Positions 16,414 to 25,614 are shown, counted from the first letter of the stretch. The stretch is DNA of 39,123 nucleotides from Thiorhodococcus mannitoliphagus (GCF_010915725.1 NZ_JAAIJR010000048.1:1-39123), one strand, 5' to 3'. Notes: generated by a model from the sequence alone, not told the origin. Numbers and translations: made by a program.

Positions 16414-17082
16414 TCAGGTGACCAGCCCAGGGAAGACGCGCCTCACCTCTTCCAAGACTCGATCAAATACTTCAGCGATGGACATCTGACTAGAATCCAC
16501 CAGAACGGCATCCTCAGCGGCACGCAGTGGCGCCACGGCCCGGGACCGATCACGCGCGTCCCGCTCACGAATGTCCGCTACAAGTTTCGGAAGGTTAGCA
16601 TCCAACCCCTTTTCTTTCAACTGTTTATACCGGCGATCAGCGCGAATCTCAGGGCTTGCGTCGAGAAAGATCTTCAATGGAGCCTGACTGAAAACCACAG
16701 TACCCATATCCCGACCGTCGGCGACCAGGCCGGGCGGCCTGGCCATGCGCCGCTGCCATTCGAGCAGCGCGGCGCGCACCCCTGGATGGGCCGCTACCTG
16801 CGAGGCGGCCGCGCCTGCCTCTTCGGTCCGGATCGCATTGCTCACATCCTCACCGTCCAGCAGTACTTTCCGATCCTTGAAGCACAGCGGGAGTGCCGCC
16901 GCCAGCGATGTCAAGGGGCCTGAGTCATCCAACGCAAGCCCATGGCGCTGAGCAGCCAGTCCGAGCACGCGATAGATGGCCCCGCTGTCGAGCGTGTGCC
17001 AGGCGAGCCGCTCGGCAAGCAAGGCCGCGAGGGTTCCCTTACCGGTACCGGATGGACCATCGATGGCAATGACTGGAGTCAC
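16414..17082 (-). CDS. cmk: Cytidylate kinase
   Basis: 222 residues. The P-loop GPSGTGKGT is at about 9-17, and the segment [12 protein letters not shown] with the NMP-binding Asp/Arg residues is mid-protein. A lid region contains [14 protein letters not shown], and the ending is typical of bacterial CMP kinases. It phosphorylates CMP and dCMP with ATP. Start: GTG at 17082 overlapping the aroA stop (GTGA, 4 bp), with AGGAGGT a few bases upstream inside the end of aroA, so translation is probably coupled. Length is normal for the family. Confidence 0.96.
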   Translation of the reverse strand: MTPVIAIDGPSGTGKGTLAALLAERLAWHTLDSGAIYRVLGLAAQRHGLALDDSGPLTSLAAALPLCFKDRKVLLDGEDVSNAIRTEEAGAAASQVAAHPGVRAALLEWQRRMARPPGLVADGRDMGTVVFSQAPLKIFLDASPEIRADRRYKQLKEKGLDANLPKLVADIRERDARDRSRAVAPLRAAEDAVLVDSSQMSIAEVFDRVLEEVRRVFPGLVT

Positions 17083-18413
17083 ACCACCTCCTGTTCGATC
17101 TGCAGCCCAGCTTGCGCCGCTAAGCGCGCAAAGCCCGGGAAGGAGGTTTCGACATTGGCGCAGTCATGAACCTCGACCGGACCGCGCGCGCGCAGGCCCG
17201 CAATGGCAAAAGACATGGCGATGCGGTGGTCGCTGTGCGCATGGATGCCATCCCCGCCGTCCGTCGAACCCAGCTCCCCGCCGAGGATGCGAATCCCGTC
17301 GGCGCGCGGCTCCGCCTCGATACCCAGGTGTTTCAAGCCGTCCGCCATCACCTGAATGCGATCGCTTTCCTTGACGCGCAGCTCTTCCGCGCCCGTTAGA
17401 ATGGTTTCGCCATCGGCGCAAGCAGCAGCGACGAAGATGACCGGGAACTCGTCGATCGCCAAGGGAACTTGATCGAGTGGAATACGAATCCCGCGCAGGC
17501 GTGCGCTGCGAACGCGGATGTCGGCTACCGGCTCACCGCCCGCCATGCGCTTGTCAGTCAGGTCGATGTTCGCTCCCATGTCGCGCAGGATATTGATGAT
17601 GCCGACGCGGGTCGGATTGATGCCGACACTTTCGAGCAGGATGTCCGAGCCATGCGCAATGCTGGCGCCGACCATGAAGAACGCGGCCGAAGAAATGTCC
17701 GCCGGAATTTCGAGGTCGCAACTGCTGAGCCGCCCCCCGCCCTTGAGACAAATCCGTGATCCTGATCGGCTCACCTCATAGCCAAAGGCCGTCAGCATGC
17801 GCTCGGTGTGATCGCGTGTCGGCGCAGTTTCGGTGATGCAGGTATCACCCTGCGCATAGAGGCCTGCAAGCATCAGGCAGGACTTGACCTGAGCACTGGC
17901 CACAGGCAGGTGGTAGTCGATGCCCTGGAGACTGGAGACCGGCTGGATATGCAAGGGGGCCGAACCTGCCTCGCTGGTCAGGACTTGCGCACCCATCTCG
18001 GTGAGCGGTGCCGTCACGCGACGCATCGGCCGTCGGCTGAGCGACGCATCCCCAACCAGGGTCGCGGGAAAGCGCTGCCCAGCCAGCAGGCCCGCCAAGA
18101 GCCGCATCGCCGTGCCGGAGTTGCCCATATCCAGGGGCCGCTCAGGCTGCCGCAGCCCGCGCAGCCCCACACCCTTGACGCTAAGCTCACCATGCTCCGG
18201 CCCTTGGATCTCGACCCCCATCTCGCGAAAGGCCGCCAAGGTTGCCAGCGAATCGGCACCTTCCAGGAAACCACGAATGTGAGTCGTCCCCTCAGCAATG
18301 GCGGAGAGCATGATGGAGCGGTGCGAGATGGATTTGTCCCCTGGTACGCGCAGTCGCCCCTGCAGGGAACCGCCAGGCGTGATCAGGTATTTGAGGTTGG
18401 TTGCAGCGTCCAA
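17079..18413 (-). CDS. aroA: 3-phosphoshikimate 1-carboxyvinyltransferase (EPSP synthase)
   Basis: 444 residues from the chosen start. It joins shikimate 3-phosphate and phosphoenolpyruvate in aromatic amino-acid synthesis. Visible motifs are [10 protein letters not shown] near the N-terminus, [15 protein letters not shown] (PEP-binding loop with Gly-Asn-Ser-Gly-Thr-Ala), LSRRPMRR, the Asp region [11 protein letters not shown], and [13 protein letters not shown] at 18413 preceded by GGGAG gives [17 protein letters not shown], close to usual N-termini. An in-frame ATG at 18458 would add 15 residues without family resemblance. It overlaps cmk by 4 bp. GTAMRLLAG with Ala after Thr suggests a class I-like site, though class was not tested. 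Confidence 0.95.
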   Translation of the reverse strand: MDAATNLKYLITPGGSLQGRLRVPGDKSISHRSIMLSAIAEGTTHIRGFLEGADSLATLAAFREMGVEIQGPEHGELSVKGVGLRGLRQPERPLDMGNSGTAMRLLAGLLAGQRFPATLVGDASLSRRPMRRVTAPLTEMGAQVLTSEAGSAPLHIQPVSSLQGIDYHLPVASAQVKSCLMLAGLYAQGDTCITETAPTRDHTERMLTAFGYEVSRSGSRICLKGGGRLSSCDLEIPADISSAAFFMVGASIAHGSDILLESVGINPTRVGIINILRDMGANIDLTDKRMAGGEPVADIRVRSARLRGIRIPLDQVPLAIDEFPVIFVAAACADGETILTGAEELRVKESDRIQVMADGLKHLGIEAEPRADGIRILGGELGSTDGGDGIHAHSDHRIAMSFAIAGLRARGPVEVHDCANVETSFPGFARLAAQAGLQIEQEVV

Positions 18414-18607
18414 TGAGTCTCCCGCGCTCGCCCAGCCGAGCCGATAAAAACGCGGCATTCTAGTCGTGCCTAGGCAAGGGGTAAACCACTGATGCAACAG
18501 CACGCGGCATGCGCCGATGAGGTTCGGCAAGCCACCACTCGGGAGCCAGCCCGGTTAGAATGCGCGCCAGCCTTGCCAGCCAAGACAACGACCAAGAGGA
18601 GCCAGCC

Positions 18608-20014
18608 GTGTCAGAACGCACTGTCGACGTCGCCATCATCGGATCCGGAACCGCCGGCCTCAACGCCATGGCGCAAGCCCGAAAGGCCGAAAAAACCTTC
18701 GTGCTGATCAATGGCGGCGAGCCTGGAACGACCTGCGCGCGCGTCGGGTGCATGCCCTCGAAGGCCATGATCCAGGTCGCCGAGGACTATCATCGCCGCA
18801 CCCACCTCGGCAAATACGGTGTCGACGGCCACGAGGCCATGACCCTGGACATACCCGAAGCGCTCGAGCACGTTCAGGATCTACGCGACACCTTCGTCGA
18901 CCGGGTGCTCGGCAGCAGCACGGACGACATGCCGGAAGACCTTTTCATTCAGGACTACGCGCGTCTGCTTGAACCAACCCTGATCGAGGTCGGCGGTCAG
19001 CGCATTCGGGCCAGCACGGTGGTCATCGCGACCGGCTCGCGCCCCTTGATTCCAGAACCCTGGAAGCGCTTCGGCGACCGACTCATCACCACGGACGATG
19101 TCTTCGAGCTGCAAGACCTGCCCGAGAGCATGGCCGTGATCGGGCTCGGCACCATCGGCCTGGAGCTGGGTCAGAGCCTGTCCAGACTCGGCGTGCGGAT
19201 CACTGGATTCGACCAGATGGACCAGATCGCGGGCATCCAAGACCCCGAGGTCAATCAGGCTGCGATCGACATCATGGGCAAGGAGTTTCCCATCCATCTC
19301 GGCCAGGCCGCCGAGATCATCGATGAAGGCGGGCAGCTTCGTGTCACGGCGGGCGAGCACAGCGTCGTCGTCGACAAGGTGCTCTGCAGCATTGGGCGGG
19401 TCCCCAATGTCGCGGGACTCGGTCTCGAGGCCCTGGGAGTGCCGCTTGGAAAGCACGGCATCCCTGCCTTCGATCCGAACAGCATGCAGGTCGGCGGTCT
19501 ACCCCTATTCCTGGCGGGCGACGTGACCGGCGAGCGACCCATCCTCCACGAGGCCGGCGACGAGGGGAAGATTGCCGGCTACAATGCCGCCCGCAACACA
19601 TCCGTCCGCTTCCGCCGCAAGACACCGCTCTTCATCAACTTTTGCGATCCCAACATCTGTGCCGTCGGACAGCGCTGGAGCGAGTTGGATCAGGACCGCG
19701 TCGCCGTCGGTCAGATCAAGCTCGCCCCGGTCGGCCGCGCGCTCATCATGGGCAAGAACAGGGGCATGATCCGCGTCTATGCCGACAAGGCCAGCGGCAA
19801 GATCCTCGGCAGCGAGATGATGACGCCCAAGGGCGAGAACCTGGCGCACCTGCTGTGCTGGTGCATCGAGCAGGGCCTGACCGTTGGGCAGCTCTTGCGC
19901 ATGCCCTTCTACCACCCAGTCATCGAAGAGGCCCTCCAGGCAGCCTTGTACGACGCCTATGGGAAGATCGAGGCCAAGAACGAAGGCGGCCTGACGGAGC
20001 TGCAGCGACTTTAG
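18608..20014 (+). CDS. lpd: Dihydrolipoyl dehydrogenase-like flavoprotein disulfide reductase
   Basis: 468 residues of the class I pyridine nucleotide-disulfide oxidoreductase family. FAD-binding GSGTAG is at 12-17, the redox-active pair C43/C48 is in TTCARVGCMPSK, the NAD(P)-binding IGLGTIGLELG is mid-protein, the second FAD motif is LFLAGDVTGE, and the C-terminal acid-base pair H436/E441 is in HPVIEE. It likely oxidises dihydrolipoamide with NAD+, but the redox motif (CARVGC rather than CLNVGC) and HPVIEE (rather than HAHPTLSE) differ from pyruvate dehydrogenase E3, and no 2-oxoacid dehydrogenase genes are adjacent. A different disulfide or metal substrate is possible. Start: GTG at 18608 with AGAGGAG 6-8 nt upstream. 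It is divergent from aroA. Confidence 0.85.
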   Translation: MSERTVDVAIIGSGTAGLNAMAQARKAEKTFVLINGGEPGTTCARVGCMPSKAMIQVAEDYHRRTHLGKYGVDGHEAMTLDIPEALEHVQDLRDTFVDRVLGSSTDDMPEDLFIQDYARLLEPTLIEVGGQRIRASTVVIATGSRPLIPEPWKRFGDRLITTDDVFELQDLPESMAVIGLGTIGLELGQSLSRLGVRITGFDQMDQIAGIQDPEVNQAAIDIMGKEFPIHLGQAAEIIDEGGQLRVTAGEHSVVVDKVLCSIGRVPNVAGLGLEALGVPLGKHGIPAFDPNSMQVGGLPLFLAGDVTGERPILHEAGDEGKIAGYNAARNTSVRFRRKTPLFINFCDPNICAVGQRWSELDQDRVAVGQIKLAPVGRALIMGKNRGMIRVYADKASGKILGSEMMTPKGENLAHLLCWCIEQGLTVGQLLRMPFYHPVIEEALQAALYDAYGKIEAKNEGGLTELQRL

Positions 20015-20133
20015 CTCAGGGCTCCAAAGACGTTTCGTACAACTGAAGGCATTTGAGTCCGTTCCCACAGTATTCAGAGCGCATCCGCGCTGCCGCTGCT
20101 CCAGACTAGGACCACCCGCCGAAGCGACGCTCG

Positions 20134-20158
20134 CTGACAACTGACAACTGACAACTGA
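20134..20158 (+). repeat. Heptanucleotide tandem repeat CTGACAA
   Basis: Three perfect copies of CTGACAA followed by CTGA lie 20 bp upstream of yhbY. A short array like this, between the flavoprotein gene and yhbY, can change copy number by replication slippage. Confidence 0.85.
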
Positions 20159-20177
20159 TTCAGGCTAGACCACATCC

Positions 20178-20480
20178 ATGCCCATCACCGAAAAGCAGAA
20201 ACGCTGGCTCAAGAAGCAAGTCCATCATCTCAAGCCCGTGGTGACCGTCGGTCAGCACGGGATCACCGAGCCAGTCCTGAACGAAATCGACATCGCCCTC
20301 GACCACCACGAGCTGATCAAGGTGCGTGTCAACGCGGGTGACCGTGAAGCACGTGAGACGGGCGTCGGTTTGATCCGCGAACGCATGAAGGCCGACCTCA
20401 TCGCCCGCATCGGCAATGTTGCGGCCTTTTATCGTCACAACCCCAAGAAACCTCAGCCGCTGGAGTTCCCGGATCTCTAA
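20178..20480 (+). CDS. yhbY: RNA-binding protein YhbY (CRM domain)
   Basis: 100 residues, a single CRS1-YhbY domain. It begins with a basic helix KQKRWLKKQVHHLKP, then the conserved VTVGQHGITEPVL with the GxxG RNA-binding loop (GQHG), and later the strand HHELIKVRV and the YRHNP segment typical of the family end. In E. coli this protein binds pre-50S ribosomal particles and assists assembly. Length matches the family (about 97). It lies 163 bp after the flavoprotein gene; separate transcription is likely given the gap and the heptamer repeat. Confidence 0.94.
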   Translation: MPITEKQKRWLKKQVHHLKPVVTVGQHGITEPVLNEIDIALDHHELIKVRVNAGDREARETGVGLIRERMKADLIARIGNVAAFYRHNPKKPQPLEFPDL

Positions 20481-20932
20481 AATCGTCTCAGGCGACGAGT
20501 TCCAAAGTCAGAGACTGGAGCCGCAAGGGAAGGCAGCACAGCGCGGGGTAGCCGGCTCTCGGCTAGAAAGCAAGGGCCAGGCCAGACAGCGATATGTTGA
20601 CATATCTTGCCCTGCCCCCGAATCGCACCTTTGGGCCGGCATGGGCGAACGGCAGAACAGCGGGCAATATGTCTCGATCTTTGCCGCGAAGAGAGTTGGG
20701 GGGGAGAAGACCGCGAACCGATTGATGCCCATGCGCTGGCGGCGGGACGCCGATTGCTCGGTTCAAGTTTGGACGTCGCGTCAAGCCTGGTTATTGGATG
20801 CAGACACCAGCCAGGCGGGGATCTGGCGGGCGACCTCGGACGCTTCCTGTCGACCCATCGCGATCCCTCGACCGGGCTGGGCACGAAGCCCAACCGCACC
20901 CTTATGCGTTTACTCGGACAGGATCAATACCG
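20481..20932. other. Gene-free region with a 16-bp palindrome
   Basis: No reading frame here has the codon pattern of a real gene. The one clear structure is GATATGTTGACATATC at 20591-20606, with 7-bp arms around TG. Related words (GGGCAATATGTCTCGATC) recur at about 20664-20681. This may be a decayed mobile element or an operator with no remaining gene. Confidence 0.4.
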
Positions 20933-21142
20933 CTTAGAAAGTGTCCATCAATTGTTTCCCGATGCGAGCGATGCCGCCCGAAATCCCCCCTAGCCCCCCT
21001 TTGCGAAAGGGGGGAAGTTGTTGATGGACGCTTTCTTAGGACGCGCCCATCAACTCTTTCCCGATCTGAGCGATCCAGTCCGAAATCCCCCCCTGGCCCC
21101 CTTTGCGAAAGGGGGGAAGTTGTTGATGGTCACTTTCTTAAG
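20933..21142 (+). mobile_element. Tandem pair of 107-bp palindromic elements (P107)
   Basis: Unit 1 (20933-21039) begins CTTAGAAAGTGTCCATCAA and ends TTGATGGACGCTTTCTTAG. Unit 2 (21036-21142) is more diverged, with CGCCCATCAACTCTTTCC at its left and TTGATGGTCACTTTCTTAAG at its right. They share a few bases at the junction. Both have the CCCCTTTGCGAAAGGGG hairpin and the orientation of the copy at 11252. Confidence 0.85.
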
Positions 21143-21534
21143 CGACAGCATGACCTTGATCTGGACATTGCACTACGACGACAGCCACGCGGGCGCCGTG
21201 CGCCACCCCAAGGCTTCCGCAGTCTGGTGCATCAATGCGCCCGATGTTTCGAGCTTTCGTTGGATGCAAGCCATAGACGCGCCCATGCCTTCCGCGCTGA
21301 ACTGCTTCGACGATGGCCTGCAGGCATCACGCCTGAGTGCGACGTGCAGCTGGGGCGATATTCCGACCGAGCCACAGCAGGAAAATCGCCCGACCCTGTT
21401 CGACAGGAACCTGGCCCGCCCGATGACCTGCGACGACAGCGGACATGAGGACGCTCAAAACACCAGGATTGCTCCCCAACCTGGGCACCGATGCCTGCTG
21501 CGCATGAGTAACGCAGTCTAGGTGGCATTGGGTC
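21143..21534. other. Gene-free region upstream of the YfiR-family gene
   Basis: About 390 bp in which no frame resembles a known protein. It should contain the promoter of the following gene, but I see no strong promoter boxes. Confidence 0.4.
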
Positions 21535-22608
21535 ATGAGCCACTCCATCAACAGCGTCGTCCGCGCCTTAGCCCTCAGCCTCGTCATCTCTGCTCCGGTC
21601 TTGCTCGCGCTCGGGCTCGAGAGCGCCCTGGGCGACACTCAGACCCTGTGGCGCGAGGACGAGCAGCGCTTGCAGATTGGCCTGAAGATCTTCCCCGCCT
21701 GCCTCGGCGCGGTGGAATCTCTGGATACAGGTGTCATGTCTGACGGTAGACTCTTGGTGCTCGTCGTCTACGAAGGGTCCAAGGCCGCCGCCCGCAAGGC
21801 CGCCGCCAGTTTCGAGTCCTTGACAGAGATTGGCGGTCATCCAATTCGCGTCCAAGTGCGCTCAGCGGCAGCTTTGGATGTCTACGCTGGCGAGCGGCCG
21901 GGCGGCATCTTCGTTGCCAGCCCCGGTTTGGCGTCAAAGCGCCTACGCACCTGGTCCGAGCGCCAGCAGGCAGTCGTGTTTTCGCCCTTCGCCGGCGCCG
22001 TCGAGGAGGGCGCCGTGGCTGGCATTTATGTCGCCGACCGTGTTCTGCCCTCCGTCAATTTAGCTCAGGCCCGGCGGGCCGGCATCCGCTTCAAGTCGTT
22101 CTTCCTGGAGGTCGCGCACCACTATAAGCCCTTCACCGAAGCCGACCTGCGAGCGACCTTCCTCGTCAACTTCCCGCTCTTCATCGAGTGGCCATCCTCG
22201 GCATTCGATTCCCCCTCCGCGCCGCTGCGCTATTGCGTCCTCGGCAACTCGGCCTTGTCCTCCAGCTTGGAGCAGGCGCTCGCCGGTGAGCGCATCGGAG
22301 GCCATCCAATGCAGCTCGCGGCCGCCCAGGATCCGGCGCAGTGGCGCCGCTGCCACATCCTCTACGTCGACCAGCGGGCAGCAGAACCTGGCCCCAGGGT
22401 GCTCGCCGCAGTGGAGGGCGCACCAGTGCTGAGCGTCGGCGATACGGAGACCTTTGTACGCGAAGGCGGAGTGGTCTCGCTGGTTCACCGAGGCGAGCGG
22501 CTGCACCCCCTGATCAACCAGGCAGCGGCGGCACGCGCCGGTATCCGTATCAGCTCCAAACTGCTGCGGCTCGCAACCCTGGTATCGGAATCGCCGCTGG
22601 AGAAGTAG
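21535..22608 (+). CDS. YfiR-family periplasmic protein with two YfiR-like halves
   Basis: 357 residues with an N-terminal hydrophobic signal (about 9-33). The C-terminal half (about 200-350) is a good YfiR/DUF4154 domain: DLRATFLVNFPLFIEWPSS, LRYCVLG, GHPMQL, CHILYVDQ, APVLSVGDTETFVREGG, and INQAAAARAGIRISSKLLRL. The N-terminal half (about 45-195) repeats the same order of elements in diverged form: LLVLVVYEG, GGHPIRVQV, GGIFVASP, AVVFSPFAGAVEEGA, VNLAQARRAGIRFKSFFLEVA. YfiR proteins are periplasmic regulators, in Pseudomonas restraining a membrane diguanylate cyclase; no GGDEF gene is visible here. It faces a TonB-dependent receptor gene, a frequent companion of YfiR domains. The double-domain reading is mine. 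Confidence 0.85.
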   Translation: MSHSINSVVRALALSLVISAPVLLALGLESALGDTQTLWREDEQRLQIGLKIFPACLGAVESLDTGVMSDGRLLVLVVYEGSKAAARKAAASFESLTEIGGHPIRVQVRSAAALDVYAGERPGGIFVASPGLASKRLRTWSERQQAVVFSPFAGAVEEGAVAGIYVADRVLPSVNLAQARRAGIRFKSFFLEVAHHYKPFTEADLRATFLVNFPLFIEWPSSAFDSPSAPLRYCVLGNSALSSSLEQALAGERIGGHPMQLAAAQDPAQWRRCHILYVDQRAAEPGPRVLAAVEGAPVLSVGDTETFVREGGVVSLVHRGERLHPLINQAAAARAGIRISSKLLRLATLVSESPLEK

Positions 22609-22634
22609 GCATAGCCTCGGGTAGCGGAGTCAGC

Positions 22635-23204
22635 TTAGAAAGCGTCCATCAACAACTTCCCCCCTTTCGCAAAGGGGGGCTAGGGGGGATTTCAGGCGGC
22701 ATCGCTCGCATCGGGAACCGATTGATGGACACGTTCTTAGGTTCACTGACGGGGCGAACGGCCGGTTCCCCCCTTTCGTAAAGGGGGGCCAGGGGGGATT
22801 TCAGGCGGCATCGCTCGCATCGGGAACCAATTGATGGACACTTTCCTTAGGTTCACAGACGGGGCGAACGGTCAGTTCCCCCCCCTTTCGTAAAGGGGGG
22901 CTAGGGGGGATTTCAGGCGGCATCGCTCGCGTCGGGAAACGATTGATGGACACGTTCTTAGGTTCACTGACAGGGCGCACGGCCGCTTCCCCCCTTTCGC
23001 AAAGGGGGGCTAGGGGGGATTTCAGGCGGCATCGCTCGCATCGGGAACCAATTGATGGACAATTTCCTTAGGTTCACTGACTGGGCGAACGGCCGCTTCC
23101 CCCCTTTCGCAAAGGGGGGCTAGGGGGGATTTCAGGCGGCATCGCTCGCGTCAAGAAACGATTGATGGACACTTTCCTTAGGTTCACTGACGGGGCGAAC
23201 GGCC
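22635..23204 (-). repeat. Five-unit ~110-bp hairpin repeat array (P107-related)
   Basis: Five head-to-tail units start at about 22657, 22766, 22876, 22987 and 23097 (period 109-111). Each has the hairpin CCCCCCTTTCG(C/T)AAAGGGGGG, then AGGGGGGATTTCAGGCGGC, ATCGCTCGC and TTGATGGACAC...TTAGG. A ~24-bp linker with TTCACTGACGGGGCGAACGG separates units. The first unit retains the left end TTAGAAAGCGTCCATCAAC. The orientation is opposite to the copies at 11252 and 20933. It fills the gap between two convergent genes and could terminate both. Confidence 0.92.
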
Positions 23205-23299
23205 GGAAAACAGCGCCGGAACCAGGCGGAAGGCCAGCCGCTGACTGCCCTCTCGAGGTCACGACTTCCGCGTTGCGATCCCTGTGTGAGCGATGCGTG

Positions 23300-25399
23300 C
23301 TACTGCCATTGATAGGACAGCTGCATCCACCAGGTGCGCTCCTCCAGCAACCTGTAATCATCGCGATAGGTGTAGGCCGCCGCGGGCGATTTGATCTCTT
23401 GCGCCAGCAGGTTCTTGACGCCGGCCCGCAGCGTCAGGCCTGGGGCGCCAACGTTGAACCAGTTCAGCGTCAGAGCCAGATCCTGATAACCGGGGAGCCG
23501 ATCGCTGCGCGGATCATCCGCCGCGCGATGACGATCGCCGACGTAGCGCCAATGACCGCTCAAGAGCACATCGCTGTGCGGACGATAGAGCAGACTGAGG
23601 TTACCCAGCCAGTCGGCCGCGCCTGCCAGCGACCCCCCGATGTCCTTGTCCAAGGTTTCGCTGTAGCTAAGGTTGGCCAGCAGCTTCCAGACTGGGCTCA
23701 GGCGCTGCTCCCATTCAGTCTCGACCCCTTGAAGACGCGCCCGCCCGCGGTTGCGATAGCTGCTGCTCTCGATGACGATCAGGTTCTTGGCCTGAGCATG
23801 ATAGAGCGTGGCGCGCGCGACACTGGTGCCGCGCCGAAAGATGTAGCCGAGTTCGCTGGTGGTCACGGTCTCGGGCTCAACGGCGAATTCGCGGAGCGCC
23901 GAGGTGCCGGCATTGCCATAGACTTGCAACAGCGTTGGCGGGAAGAATGCTTCTGCGTACTGCGCCTTGATCAGATGCTCGTCACTCAGAGTCCAAACCG
24001 CGGCCAACCGAGGTGAAACATTGTCGCCGACATCGCTGTAGCTGTCGTAGCGCAGGCCGGCCGTCAACTCCAGCGGCTTGAAGAGACGGAATTGATCTTG
24101 GACCGCGACGCTGCGGATGGAGCGCGCTGCATCCTCGTCGATGAAGTTCTGGTCGCCGCTGTAGCGAGGCCTTGTCGCGAGCGGCTCGAGCGTCTCCGCA
24201 TCGCCGTTGAAGACCCACCAGGCATCCTTGATCTGGACCTTGGACGCCGACAGGTCGAGTTCCCAACGATGGCCACTCCACCCGCGCCAATCGAGGTTGA
24301 GTTCGACCTCCTCGCGGCTGAGCCTGATGTAGTCCTGGATGAAGACACCGTCCGGGTAGATGTTCTGGGAGTCCAGGGGATAAGGCACGCCCGCTGGGAG
24401 CACCTCCTCCGCCCATTCTCCGACGTACTGCGACCAGATGAGCTTGAGTTCGGCGCTGAGCGTCTCCGTCGGATCGAGTTGCTGGCGCACCTGAACCAGA
24501 GTTTGCTCGGTGAAGGAGGTATCCGCGCCCTCGGTCCACTCGGGTAGCACGTTCAGCGCGCCAAAGAAGGTGCCGCCACGGCTGCGACTGGACTGCGCCA
24601 GCACAGAGAGCTTCTTATAGTCCAGCGAGAGCACGGCGAGTCGAGCATTCTCGGCATTGTTGATCTTACCCGGGGCCTGGGAGCGATCGCCCAGGTCCAT
24701 TGCGTAGAGCAGGTCGGCTCCCGCGCTCACCTCGACTCCCTGCGTCTCCCAGCCGGCGGCATTGAGACTGAGCCGCCAATCCTTGCTTGGATCCTGGGTC
24801 GATAGGACCGCTCCAGCACCGTAGCTTTCACCACTTGCCGCGCGCAGATAGACGCGATTCTCGTGCTTGCGGGTGATGACGTTGATGACTCCGGCGAAGG
24901 CGTGCTCACCATAGAGTGCAGAGCCGGGGCCGCGGATCACCTCGATGCGCTCTACTTGCTCGACCGGGATATAGAGGATGTTGGAATAGCCGCCGAAGGC
25001 ATTGTTCATCGGCGCCGAATTGAGCATCAGCTTGACGTTGCCATTGGCATGCTGAAAGCCGCGAATCGAGACGCGCAGTCCGCCATTGTTGTTGCGATCC
25101 ACCTGCACTCCGGGAACCAGCTCCAGGGCATCCCAGACGGTATGCACGCCGAGCGCGACGAGTTCATCGCCGGCCAACACGCTCAGCATACCCGGCACAT
25201 AGTCGGCGTTCATGCGCGTCTTCGTCGCCAAGGTCGACACGTCATCGATGACTGAGAGCAGATCTGCCCTCGCCGCTTGGTCGTCATTGGAAGCCTCGAG
25301 ACGAGACCTGGTCGCCGCGCTCGCCTGCTCGCCAGCCCCGCCCCGCAGGCTGAATGCGCTGAGAAGGACGAGTATCGACAAGCGGAGGAAGGACGTCAT
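23300..25399 (-). CDS. TonB-dependent outer-membrane receptor
   Basis: 699 residues: signal peptide (about 1-25), plug domain (about 45-180) with DALELVPGVQVDRNNNGG, LRVSIRGF and VERIEVIRGPGSALYGEHAFAGVINVIT, then a 22-strand-type beta barrel ending in LSYQWQ. It would import a ligand across the outer membrane using TonB energy. The substrate is unknown; the VPGMLSVLAGDEL stretch after the TonB-box region is seen in receptors encoded with YfiR and c-di-GMP proteins. Start: ATG at 25399; an in-frame TTG at 25408 adds three residues. It is convergent with the YfiR-family gene. A long leader with a strong hairpin precedes it. Confidence 0.94.
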   Translation of the reverse strand: MTSFLRLSILVLLSAFSLRGGAGEQASAATRSRLEASNDDQAARADLLSVIDDVSTLATKTRMNADYVPGMLSVLAGDELVALGVHTVWDALELVPGVQVDRNNNGGLRVSIRGFQHANGNVKLMLNSAPMNNAFGGYSNILYIPVEQVERIEVIRGPGSALYGEHAFAGVINVITRKHENRVYLRAASGESYGAGAVLSTQDPSKDWRLSLNAAGWETQGVEVSAGADLLYAMDLGDRSQAPGKINNAENARLAVLSLDYKKLSVLAQSSRSRGGTFFGALNVLPEWTEGADTSFTEQTLVQVRQQLDPTETLSAELKLIWSQYVGEWAEEVLPAGVPYPLDSQNIYPDGVFIQDYIRLSREEVELNLDWRGWSGHRWELDLSASKVQIKDAWWVFNGDAETLEPLATRPRYSGDQNFIDEDAARSIRSVAVQDQFRLFKPLELTAGLRYDSYSDVGDNVSPRLAAVWTLSDEHLIKAQYAEAFFPPTLLQVYGNAGTSALREFAVEPETVTTSELGYIFRRGTSVARATLYHAQAKNLIVIESSSYRNRGRARLQGVETEWEQRLSPVWKLLANLSYSETLDKDIGGSLAGAADWLGNLSLLYRPHSDVLLSGHWRYVGDRHRAADDPRSDRLPGYQDLALTLNWFNVGAPGLTLRAGVKNLLAQEIKSPAAAYTYRDDYRLLEERTWWMQLSYQWQ

Positions 25400-25614
25400 C
25401 GCTATCAAAGTGCCAGGGATAGTGAGTCGAACGGAGAGGCGCAGTGCATCTCCAAGGATTTCTGAGCTGGGTCTATCCCTGATGTGAGCGGCCCCCGAAA
25501 AAGCGACAGGGCAGAACGGCGGCTAACGGGAAAGCTGAGCTTTTTGAGCCAATAACCTAGAAAGAAGTATCGAGCCGCTCGGAGCACGAAGCCTACAACG
25601 AACCTCAATCGGCT

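Noticed and set aside
21018-21521. 167-codon open frame before the YfiR-family gene
   Set aside because: It begins inside the P107 repeat, has no recognisable domain, and its codon use does not resemble neighbouring genes.
22635-23204. CRISPR array
   Set aside because: The period is ~110 bp, the repeat part makes up most of each unit, the linkers are near-identical rather than unique, and no cas genes are present.
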